NCBI GenBank assembly: GCA_033297075.1
Contig: MU858054.1
Location: 248,001-312,000, forward strand
Length of the DNA stretch: 64,000 nucleotides
DNA from: Rhypophila decipiens
Lineage: Eukaryota; Ascomycota; Sordariomycetes; Sordariales; Naviculisporaceae
Direction: 5' to 3'
Shown piece after piece: positions 20,501 to 29,576 of the stretch (position 1 is the first letter of the stretch; each line of letters starts with the position of its first letter). The translations under genes were made by a program, and so were the position numbers. Under the pieces are notes generated by a model that worked only from the letters and a program-made list of their open reading frames with translations, searched no databases and was not told the origin of the DNA.

Positions 20501-22649
20501 GTTCTACGACTATGACCAGGCCTGTGTGGATACCGACGACTGCCAGACTCGAGGCTTCGAGGTCGAGGAGTCGGGAGACATCTGGATCTACAACCTCTGC
20601 ACCAAAGCCATCGTCGAGATGATATCTCCTCTGGGAGGCGTGCCAACCTATGCCCGAGACAACATGAATGGATTCCTGGCCTCCGTCCTCGGCTGGTTCC
20701 AGGGCACCAACAACATCGGCGGCAAGCGGACCTTTAAAGGATACCAAGTCTGGACGGCCGAGAGTCTGGAGAGCTTGAACCAGCCCCTGTCGACCAACTG
20801 CGTGTCCGCCCTCACCGAGCTGATCAAGTGCGATGATCTGACAAGGGACTTTGTAAGCCCCAGCATGAGAGGCGCCCCAGGCAACGCGACCGTGACAGCC
20901 TCTGTGTGTGATGCCGGCTGTGGGCAGAGTCTCAAGGCCTGGTTTGACGGCGTCGCGGTTGCCTGCGCCGACTACACCATCGTCGATGCCGTCCCCATGG
21001 TTCGCGGCGGCAACATCTGGGCAGGCTACAATGAGACGTGTCTGAGAGACGCCGCGACAGGAGACTATTGTCACAATATCATCGATGCCTTCCCCAGCGT
21101 ATCAAACATTACAGAGATGGCTACCAGCCACATCTGCTCCGACTGCTGGCTGAAGCATCTCTCCATCAAGCAAGGCTCGAGGTATTCTGGATACGATGAT
21201 TTCATCAAGTCCCGGCTCGAGTACTCGTACTCGAGGTGCAACCAGAACAATGCCACCGTCATCCCCCTTCCCGTCATCAACCTTCCCGAGCCGTCCAATC
21301 TTTGCTTCGCCGGCGAATACACGACCGTTGCCGGCGACACGTGCGACTCGATTGCCCTGGCCAAGAGTGTCTCTTCGGCGGCGCTGTATCTCGGCAACCC
21401 AGACACGCTCGCCAACTGCAACGACATACCGGCCGGGACAGAACTCTGCCTCCCTCCATCGTGCGAGATTACTCATCGTCTTCACTCTGGTGAGACTTGT
21501 CGCTCCATCGAGACAAACGCGACCATCAGAGCAGCGGTGACTCTGTCTCCCGGAGATGTCAAGGAGTACAACCCATGGCTGGACTACGGCTGCACCAATC
21601 TCCACAGCGCCAGCGACGCCGCCTTTGGCCATGTGATTTGCCTCTCGCCGCAGAACGGCCTGTACTCTGGACAGCCAAACGCCGGGGACACCACCATCCC
21701 AAAGCCCTCCAACGGCTACAGCGACTACTGGACAGCCGCGCCGGCCAATGCCACCGTGGCCACGGGCACGACCCTCAACTGCGGCGAATGGCACCTTGCC
21801 GCGGCCCATGACACGTGCATGTCCGTTCTGGCTTCCACCCCCGGGTCGACCATCTCCATCTTCATGATGGTCAACCCGTCCCTCGGAACCGACATCACGG
21901 CCTGCAGCAGCCTCCTGGTGACCGGCCGCGCGTACTGCGCCGTCCCTCACCACGCCTGGGATGTACCCACGCCGCCAACCTCAACCTCGCCTGCCACCCC
22001 ATCAGCCACCGCCACCCCGGTCTCGTACGGCTGTTACTCCCACACCGCGACCAGCCCACTGACCGGCGGCGTCCAGATCCAGGACGCCAACCTCATGACG
22101 CCCTCCTTGTGCGCCAACCACTGCCAGCAGGCGGGCGGCTTCACGCTCTTTGGCCTCGAGAACGGCAGCTCCTGCTTCTGCGGCAATAACCTCAGCGCAG
22201 GCACCAAGCCGACTTACCCCACGTGCACCATCTCCTGCCCGGGCGACTCGGCGCAGGACTGCGGTGGCAGCAGCGGCAGCAAGAGCACCAGCCTGTGGGG
22301 CCTCGATCCCCTCCCTCCCGCCGTCGGCGCTGCAGACCAGCCCAGTGGCGGGGCCGGGGTCCTGACCTACGGGGACTGCCGGCCCAACGTCGCCGCCGGA
22401 TACTCCTTTAATGGCGCGACCTTGATCAGCGCCACGGGGATGACACCCCAGCTGTGCGGCAACTTTTGCAAGTCCAGGGGGTTCAGTCTCGTCGCTGTGC
22501 AGAACGGGGCAGAGTGCCGGTGTGAGTTGTATGGCATGTCGCCGGCTGTTGCTCCTGTTGATGATAGCCAGTGTGACATGCCCTGTAGCGGAGATGCCGG
22601 CAAGATGTGTGGCTCGGCTACGCTTTTTAGTTACTACTATTGGGCGTAG
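17543..22649 (+). CDS. Secreted multidomain GH55 exo-beta-1,3-glucanase with Cys-rich, LysM-like and WSC modules
   Basis: Exons 17543-18511, 18591-18928, 19008-19155, 19212-22649; 4893 bases, 1630 residues. The start is chosen as the ATG opening a clean signal peptide (LLELLLLFLATASVAQA); an in-frame ATG 23 codons upstream (17474) lacks that feature. After the signal comes a His-rich stretch (14 His in 28 residues), then a hydrophilic prodomain with Lys-Arg-Arg near 125 and Lys-Arg at 226-227. Two pectate-lyase-like beta-helix halves follow, each opened by a paired motif (NVRDFGAVGDGVTDDTAA about 258; NVKAFGAKGDGVTDDTAV about 622), the hallmark of GH55. Residues about 1025-1165 form the Cys-rich module that precedes LysMs in fungal LysM proteins. 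LysM-like modules start near 1188, 1240 and 1345; two WSC domains near 1424 and 1538 (CFCGN; CSGDAGKMCG). GH55 enzymes release glucose from beta-1,3-glucan. Typical members are about 750-800 residues, so this is a large fusion. Confidence 0.92.
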
Positions 22650-23915
22650 GTAGATATGTGAAAAGAGGCTGTCTGGAAGCCTAATGGCTTGAGATGGATG
22701 TATGTATGTAAGAAGACTGGTTGGTAGATACTCGATCAATATTTGTTTTTTTTTGGTAAATATCCTTTTTCAATGACCTTGACTTTTAACCCTCAAGACC
22801 CAGCCATGTCTGTATTTACCAATGAATCATTAAGTAAATATTTTTGCAAGTCGTGTTAAGAACAGAACAGCTGCGATAGATTCTGGAAGAAGAAGAAAAA
22901 GAAGAATCTTTGGGTGGTGTGAAACTGAGAGATCTCTTCCGTGTGTTGTACTCACAAGGTGCACCGAGTATCGTGTCCGATCAGTCTATATGACTTGCTT
23001 TCGACGTAGTATTTCGGGCTCAACTTATTGCATGTTCTCCGCTGTCTATCTGTCTGTCTCGGGAAAACTGAGAAGCTGAGCTCTCTCCACATGGCCTGAA
23101 TCTCGTGTTTTGAGTTTCCATGCCAGCCAAGAGCCGGGCGCGGAAAGGAATAGGATGATAGGGATATTGTTCTTTGAACTTGCTGTCTTTGCTGGAAGTC
23201 GCTGGAAATTCATATTTCTTTCTCGTTTTCCTTCTCATGGCTTTTCTGAAAGGTCCATGTTTAATGTCTCGATTGTTGTGGTCTTGTGCAGGTTCCTATC
23301 GACGTCTTTGTACTTGGCACGCCGAGAAACGTTGGTCAATTAGGTACATTACCAGCTGGGGCAGATTGAGGGCTGCTGCTGCTGCTGCCCCATGGATTGC
23401 GATACATGTATTCTCGCCAGGCAGGAACGTGATGCCCATTGATCGGCTGATGTTGAATGCGATTGAATGTGTAAAAGGTCTGATGCTGCTTGCGTTGTAA
23501 AGTAGCTAGAAAAGAAAAGTTAAGTAAAACAACAGTGGCGCTAGATACCAACACTAGGACAAAGTATAATATAAAAACTAATATATTACTGCCGAATTTA
23601 ACTTCAAATGACTGTATTGGCGAGAGTTATACCGACGAGTTACTGGCTGTTTTAACTTCTTAAATCCTAAACTTTTATGTTATTGAGGGAAGTAGATATA
23701 TAAGCTTAGGAAAATCCAAGATCGATCGTTTTCTCATTTATTAACAACTATATATAGTATTAGAAGTATATATATATAAGGTACTACTTATAACATTCTA
23801 GCCTATAATGAGTTGTAAAATATAGGTTAAAAATATAATATTTAAAGTTATATAGATGTTTTATTTAATATAATAATGTAAGGAAAGCCACCACGCTCAC
23901 CGCCACTCTCACTGC

Positions 23916-23983
23916 ATCCTACCAAATCCCACCAAATCCCACCAAATCCCACAAAATCCTACTAAATCCTACCGAGTCCTACC
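23916..23983. repeat. Degenerate 10-bp minisatellite (ATCCYACCAA units)
   Basis: Six to seven tandem copies of a 10-base unit, beginning ATCCTACCAA and ATCCCACCAA and degrading to ATCCTACTAA and ATCCTACCGA. Differences are mostly C/T and A/G, in line with slippage plus transition mutation. Confidence 0.85.
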
Positions 23984-24214
23984 CGCAGGACTCTCACACG
24001 CTGTATATAGACCCAGGCCTTCGCCCACCACTTTAGCTCAGGCCAGGTTGAAGTCTAAGACCAATGCTAGTTCTTGCTCGCGCCTGTAATGGGCTAAGGT
24101 AGTGTATTGCAACTAGCTAAGCGTTCACAGCGAAAACGCGAAACTTGAAGGAGAAAGAAGAGACGAGAAAAGAGGTCTGAGTGACGGCGAGCGCCAAGAA
24201 CCATACCACTCGGC

Positions 24215-24568
24215 TGTAACGATCGTGACATACCACACCACTACGTAACATAGCCCAAAAGAGCAACTAGACTTGATTGGAAGATCCAATCAAGTAAATG
24301 GTATGTATAGTACGTATGAGGGTATATAGGGTGGTTGTTCCTCTATACGATCCTCACACTAGATACTATATTATAGTAAAATATATATAACTTAGTAAAA
24401 AAACCATAAATATATACATACTATATTTTGTATATTCGTATAGTCTCTAAAATCTCTCTAAAATTATACTTTCTAGCTAAATTCATAACAAAACCCCCCA
24501 AATATGCTAGTAGTAACATGTTTTACAACCCGTACTGGGCTGGAATGGAGTGGGCCTGGGGTGCTACA
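24215..24568. mobile_element. Possible degenerate LTR-like element
   Basis: The stretch begins TGTAACGATCG and ends GGTGCTACA, giving TGTA...TACA termini. It has an internal TATATAGGG box followed by an AT-rich body, and is preceded by a purine-rich tract. These are features of a Ty3/Gypsy-type long terminal repeat. Against it: no matching target-site duplication flanks these ends, no primer-binding site follows, and there is no reverse transcriptase in the window. At most a decayed solo LTR or a chance resemblance. Confidence 0.25.
24272..24294. repeat. Perfect 10-bp inverted repeat with 3-base loop
   Basis: CTTGATTGGA, loop AGA, then TCCAATCAAG. The stem is perfect. It lies inside the LTR-like stretch and could be a relic of a mobile element or a regulatory hairpin. 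Confidence 0.9.
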
Positions 24569-24772
24569 GTACCCTGTAGTAGTCCAAAGGTCAGCAACGC
24601 TCGATTTCCCCACCATTACTTATTTCAACAAAACCCTCCTCGCTCTCCCCGGGAAGCCCTCCCCTTTTACACAATTTTCTGTCTGTTACTAACTTCAAGT
24701 CGTACATGCGCACCTTTGCATCAAAGGACTTGACGAAATCCCCTACATAAATATTCAAACGTCTCCCAAAAA

Positions 24773-25636
24773 ATGGCGCCTCCAACTGTTCCCCCGGTTC
24801 CCAGGTCGCTCTACTATCCGCGCCGGCCCAGAACGCGCGACAACGAAACCGCCCTCCGCCTCGAGGCCCTCGGAGCTAGCCGCCACACGACCTACGCCCA
24901 GCACCTGTGGGGATTCACCATCCTGCGGACAGTCTACACGCCCGAATCGGACGCTCTGTTCCCCATCGCCATGCGACGGCTGGACGCGTGGGCACGCTAC
25001 AGCCCCCACCAGGGCAGGTTTCCGAAATATGGACAGGCGTATGAAAGCAGGGCCGTGACCGACGGGGAGCCCAACGATGAATTGGCAAAGAGGTTCTATT
25101 GCGACGTGATAGAGGACAAGGACAGGCTTGCAGGGATTCAGTCGGACGCCGAGGGTTTCGCCAAGCTCAGGGACTACTTCCGGGAGTGGTTGGTTAGCGT
25201 GGGCGTGCAGCCAGACCTTCCGCCGAATCATAACGACGAAGATCCAGATCTTGATCCCGCCCTTGAGCCCAACGAGAGCCATGACGACCCGAGATTTCGC
25301 AGTGTCCTTGTGGTTGACGAGGAGTGCTTGCGCTCGCTGATTGAGGAACTACCCGATGAGACGCCCCCGCTGAGGACGGCAGTGGATAGGGAAGAATGGC
25401 TCAAGTACCTGCGCATGGGTAAGAAAGCGTGGCTTTGGATGCTGGATACGGGGTATATGACGCGAGACGAGAGTCAATTTTCTCCTCCTGGATTTCGAGG
25501 CTGGTTCAGGCTCGGTCCCACGGAGCTTCTCTGGGCCTGGTACGAATGGAGGAGTTACCTGCATCGCCAATCCGATCCTTTCTACAAGGTTCGAGAAAAA
25601 GATGAGGCTCCGGGCGTCTGGTGGTATTATTACTGA
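24773..25636 (+). CDS. Hypothetical protein, 287 residues, intronless
   Basis: One uninterrupted frame from MAPPTVPPVPRSLYYPRRP to the unusual aromatic end VWWYYY. I do not recognise a domain. It looks like a genuine protein: codon use is GC-biased like its neighbours, the composition is globular (many W, Y, R, D, E; segments such as HLWGFTILRTVY and EWLKYLRMGKKAWLWML), and no signal peptide or membrane segment is present. A Pro/Asp-rich linker at about 147-170 divides it into two parts. It resembles, in general look, families of uncharacterised proteins common in sordariomycetes, often in several copies, that begin with GFTI-R-VY-like segments; this is recollection, not a search result. It lies directly downstream of the AT-rich repeat-bearing interval, a frequent setting for accessory genes. 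Confidence 0.75.
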   Translation: MAPPTVPPVPRSLYYPRRPRTRDNETALRLEALGASRHTTYAQHLWGFTILRTVYTPESDALFPIAMRRLDAWARYSPHQGRFPKYGQAYESRAVTDGEPNDELAKRFYCDVIEDKDRLAGIQSDAEGFAKLRDYFREWLVSVGVQPDLPPNHNDEDPDLDPALEPNESHDDPRFRSVLVVDEECLRSLIEELPDETPPLRTAVDREEWLKYLRMGKKAWLWMLDTGYMTRDESQFSPPGFRGWFRLGPTELLWAWYEWRSYLHRQSDPFYKVREKDEAPGVWWYYY

Positions 25637-26907
25637 GACGAACGTTAGCAGCAGCAGCAGCATGGTAGATGAAAAATCAACATGTTATGACATGGCTGTA
25701 GTAGCTTCAGTAGCAGTTGGGTAGCTGAATTCCCCCTTTGCCTCGTGAAGATATTCCTGCGGGGAGTAACGTCGCGGTTCGACGCTTTATAAGGTCGCCT
25801 TTCCGATGGTAAAGATGCTTTACGGAGTAATGGGAGTTCAATAGCAATGGTAAGGACCGAAGAAGTACATTGGCATTCGCCCTCAAAGCCCTCGGATATA
25901 GAGTAGGAGCTACACTAGACTGGAGCCTGGATCGTACTGTACCTACATTATCCCTAACGAGACCCAACTATCCGTATTCTCGTTTTTATTTACTACTATA
26001 CCTAGATACCTGATTTTATTCACTATCTCGCATATTACCTACAGTAGATATGCACTTACTCTCGGGTTAATTATAATCGCAGAACTCCCTTCGTCATTCG
26101 GCCGGAACGGTTCCTTGGCGGAATCTGGGTCCGTCCGGGGAAGGCACTGCAGATCATTTCCGGGGTGGCCCTTCCTCATTGGTGACACGTGATCAAACGA
26201 TGCCGCTGAGTCGTTGCGTTGGCAGGTTCAGGTACCGTTATTTTAGGCTTCTGAAGGGCTGCTACGTATGGCTACGGAAGCGGCGGAAGGGGTCAGCGGG
26301 CAAAGCAAACAGTTCATGCCAGCACAGTCCGGTTGCAATGTTGGCTCCCCCTGAACGTCGGTACTGTACCTACCTTACTAAGGTGGTCGACAGAAAGGGT
26401 GTTGAAATTACACGACGTTACGATACAACGTAGAACTCTAACACAGCCCCTGGAAACATCCATGAGAGGCTTAGAAATAATGGTCTGGGGCATCTAAACT
26501 CTTGTCTGTGATACTGCAACATATTCAAACCTGCTTTAGACGACCGTGAAATATCGTAAATTTGCTATTGATCGTGAAATTGCGCATGTAATCTAGTTCT
26601 CGCACCCGTTCTCAGCCCGGGCAGCTGTTAGTGGGTTCGGAATGGATACGGAGCACGCAGTACGTGTACATTACATCGTTTGTGAAACTGGCCTGTGCGC
26701 ATGGCAATGACCGGCTGACGACAGAATCTTGGCCAGAAGTCTTCCCAGTTAACTACACCCCCAAAACTTCAGAGATTCGCCATTCCCGGACCCAGAGACA
26801 AACAATTCCACACCCACATTCGTCCTCCTCAGATCCTCACGAACAAGACAAGTATACCCAATTGCCTCCTGCTCCTAGGTCAACGTTCAAAGAACAAATT
26901 CACTGTC
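25637..26907. other. Intergenic region upstream of LETM1 gene
   Basis: Holds a CAG run near 25650, the downstream flank of the orphan gene and the promoter/leader of the LETM1 gene. A 127-codon frame at 26631-27014 overlaps the true start of LETM1 in another frame and is not called. Confidence 0.6.
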
Positions 26908-28599
26908 ATGAGCGCTTCGGCCAGTGTTGCCCGCAGGGCCATGGTCATCAACCCCTTCGTGGGTGCCGGTGGGTTCCTTCCATCTTTGACCTCGCGCGCT
27001 TCATCCAGTCCTAATGATCATTGTGCAGGCCATGCGCTTCCGCGGTCAGCCTTGTTGGCTGCTTCAATCCATCTCGGCCGCAATTCGCGCAACCTGATGC
27101 TCAACAACCCGACTTCGGCTCTTCTTATCCCCCTCCGGACCTATGCGACGTCTGGCACCACGACCCATGGACCGGGAATGCCTTCAGGCCCGCCACCTGG
27201 CTATGATCCGGAGAAGGCTAAGAAGCCACTACCGAAGGAGTCAGCTAGCACTACGAAGGCCACCAGCAAACCAGCTGGGGAGGAATCCGTAGCCAGCGCC
27301 GAGAACTCGGCCAAAACCCCCGAGGATGCCTCGCTCACGCAACTGGCTGCGCAGAAACAAGCCGCGACTGAGAAGAAAGAAGAAAAGAAGGAGGAGAAGA
27401 AGCTGACGTTGGGCCAGAAAATCAAGAAGGAGGTTCAGCACTATTGGGACGGAACGAAGCTACTTGCTGCTGAAGTCAGAATCAGCTCTCGCTTGGCTCT
27501 GAAGATGGCGGCCGGATATGAGCTGACGAGGAGAGAGAATCGGCAACTTCAACGGACGGTCCAGGATCTCGGCCGGTTGGTCCCGTTCTCCATGTTCGTC
27601 ATTGTCCCGTTCGCCGAACTCTTGCTCCCCGTAGCACTCAAGCTCTTCCCCAACATGCTTCCGAGCACCTACGAGGGTCAGTCAACCAAGGACAAGAAGG
27701 CCTCGACGCTCCGTGCCACCCGCCAGGAAGTTAGCGATTTCCTTCGCCAGACCATGAAGGAAACCGGTCTGCCGTTGACTCAGGCGACTACGCAGAAAGA
27801 AGAATTCACAATATTCTTCCGCAAGGTCCGTGCTACTGGGGAAAAGCCCACTGCCGAGGATGTCATCAAGGTGTGCAAGATCTTCAAAGACGACGTGACC
27901 TTGGACAACTTATCCAGACCACAACTGTTCTCCATGTGCCGGTACCTGAATCTCAACACGTTTGGCACCGACATGATGCTCAGATACCAAATCCGTCACC
28001 GTATGCGCCAGATCAAGAGAGACGATCGCGCCATCAGTTACGAAGGGGTTGATAGCCTTTCGGTGGCCGAACTTCAGGTTGCCTGCCAGTCTCGTGGAAT
28101 CAAGACTTATGGTGTTTCGCCAGGCCAGCTCAGAGATGATCTCCAGACGTGGCTCGATCTTCGCCTCCGCGACGGTGTCCCTTCCACGCTGCTGGTGCTT
28201 AGCAACGCCTACATGTACGGACAGACCAGGGACCCCGAGGTTTCTACGCAGATCGACGCTCTGAGGGGTGTGTTGTCGTCAATCCCTGAGGAACTCTTCC
28301 ATGAGATCGAGCTCGAGGTGCACACCTTGGAAGGCGCAGCCACTAACAAGCAGCGCCTTGAAGTGCTCAAGGAGCAGCAAGATCTTATTGACGAGGAGCT
28401 TGAGCAGGACCAAGAGAACCAGAAGACTGGCTTCGCCACCCCCAGAGACATAGAAGATATTGACGAGAAGGAGGAGAGGCAGGAACAAGCTGCAGCTGAT
28501 GGTGTCGAGAAGTCGCAGGTCAGCGAGGCGGTCGAGGCAGAGCAAGACGGCATCAAGGCTTCGCGCGTAGAGGAGCAACAGAAGACGTCTGAGAAGTAA
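26908..28599 (+). CDS. LETM1/Mdm38 family mitochondrial inner-membrane protein
   Basis: Read as one exon it gives 563 residues. A 60-base segment at 26969-27028 (GTGGGT donor, CTAAT branch, TGTGCAG acceptor) is very likely an intron; removing it keeps the frame (GAG/HALPRS) and gives 543. Features in order: mitochondrial presequence rich in R, S and L; low-complexity Pro/Lys/Glu linker; LTLGQKIKKEVQHYWDGTKLL, the conserved entry to the LETM1 core; a transmembrane helix at about 223-245 (VPFSMFVIVPFAELLLPV); the ribosome-binding-like domain with LNTFGTDMMLRYQIRHRMR and RGIKTYGVS; and a coiled-coil, Glu/Gln-rich C-terminus. The family supports K+/H+ exchange across the inner membrane and membrane insertion of mitochondrially made proteins. 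Which yeast paralog (Mdm38 or Ylh47) it matches cannot be decided by eye. Confidence 0.93.
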   Translation: MSASASVARRAMVINPFVGAGGFLPSLTSRASSSPNDHCAGHALPRSALLAASIHLGRNSRNLMLNNPTSALLIPLRTYATSGTTTHGPGMPSGPPPGYDPEKAKKPLPKESASTTKATSKPAGEESVASAENSAKTPEDASLTQLAAQKQAATEKKEEKKEEKKLTLGQKIKKEVQHYWDGTKLLAAEVRISSRLALKMAAGYELTRRENRQLQRTVQDLGRLVPFSMFVIVPFAELLLPVALKLFPNMLPSTYEGQSTKDKKASTLRATRQEVSDFLRQTMKETGLPLTQATTQKEEFTIFFRKVRATGEKPTAEDVIKVCKIFKDDVTLDNLSRPQLFSMCRYLNLNTFGTDMMLRYQIRHRMRQIKRDDRAISYEGVDSLSVAELQVACQSRGIKTYGVSPGQLRDDLQTWLDLRLRDGVPSTLLVLSNAYMYGQTRDPEVSTQIDALRGVLSSIPEELFHEIELEVHTLEGAATNKQRLEVLKEQQDLIDEELEQDQENQKTGFATPRDIEDIDEKEERQEQAAADGVEKSQVSEAVEAEQDGIKASRVEEQQKTSEK

Positions 28600-29576
28600 A
28601 CGAGATGAACAAGTTTAGTGTCTGGTACTCGTTTTAGAAGCGATTTGTTTCCTCTCGTTTCTGAGATGGCTTCTCGATTGAATTTTCACAGCGAAGAAGG
28701 CCCATTCGACGTCACGGGTATCTTTTTGTGTATTATAGGAGGGAAAAAGGAGTTTGATAACCCTTGTCATTGGGCGGCTAAACATGATACTACACCACTG
28801 GGAGGGCAATCTGGGAGCCATGGTCATCACCTCTTTCATTCTTTCTCTTTGTTTTGGGAGACCCAGATAAGGCTGGTCAAGCCATCACCATAAAGCCTCT
28901 TGTACTCGTAGACATTACAGCGATAGGATAGAATCTGTATAAAGTAAAGTAAAAATTTGGCTTTTGAAAGACAGTTCTACTTTTGTAACTCATCTGTAGG
29001 CCTTTCAGGTTAGCTTCAGAATGGGTAACAGCGTTGCTCGACCAACAACTCAGCCTCCGTTTTGAAAGGGCTAATACTCCCTGTGGACCTGGACACAATC
29101 ATTAACTTTAGTTGATATCACACATTATGTTGAGAATGAAAGTTTGATCTCCTTCGTTTGTAGGGTAATTACAAGACTTTATCCTTTTTGTACCGTAATA
29201 CTGTATTTCAGCTTTCCCGATACACTGCATTCGTACTAGCTCTCTACATGGATGAGCATGGCCTCGTCAGGAACTCTCCCCCACCTTACGTCAATCCAAG
29301 AGCAACGGCTCACCTCAATCAGCCACCGCAACACGCAAACACACAACTCACCAAACACAAACGGGCAAACAAAACCCTCGAGATCTTAACCCCAGAAGCT
29401 GTATCTTCCTGAATTGATATCGGGTCTACATTCAGAACTATCAACCACTGTATCCGCCAGCGCTGTCTCCAGAGTTAACCCCACCCTTTGGCGGATGCCA
29501 TTCGTCGGCTTGCCTGCCTGGCAACATCGTCGTCATCGATCATCAATCTACATCATCCCTTCGTCTATGATCAAAC
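28600..29576. other. Intergenic region between LETM1 and SNX4 genes
   Basis: Same-strand interval with the LETM1 3' flank and the SNX4 promoter/leader. Short open frames are present but none has family features. Nothing else is seen. Confidence 0.6.

Larger units (their letters stand above)
22650..24772. other. Gene-free, partly AT-rich region with repeat relics
   Basis: About 2.1 kb without a supportable gene. 22650-23490 is ordinary 3' and intergenic sequence. 23560-23880 and 24350-24500 are strongly TA-rich with many TATATA runs and stops in all frames, as in sequence altered by repeat-induced point mutation. Between them, 23885-24300 is GC-normal and holds a 10-bp minisatellite, a purine-rich tract (about 24149-24174) and a hairpin. 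The last 200 bases are the leader of the orphan gene at 24773. Confidence 0.6.

Noticed and set aside
19986..21074. 362-codon minus-strand frame
   Set aside because: Antisense shadow of the GH55 coding exon, which has clear family motifs; GC-rich third positions keep the reverse frame open.
23916..23983. Short tandem repeats considered as a CRISPR-like array
   Set aside because: Units are 10 bases with no spacers, in a eukaryotic genome; this is a minisatellite.
26631..27014. 127-codon plus-strand frame
   Set aside because: Overlaps the true LETM1 start in another frame; sequence before 26908 reads as untranslated leader.
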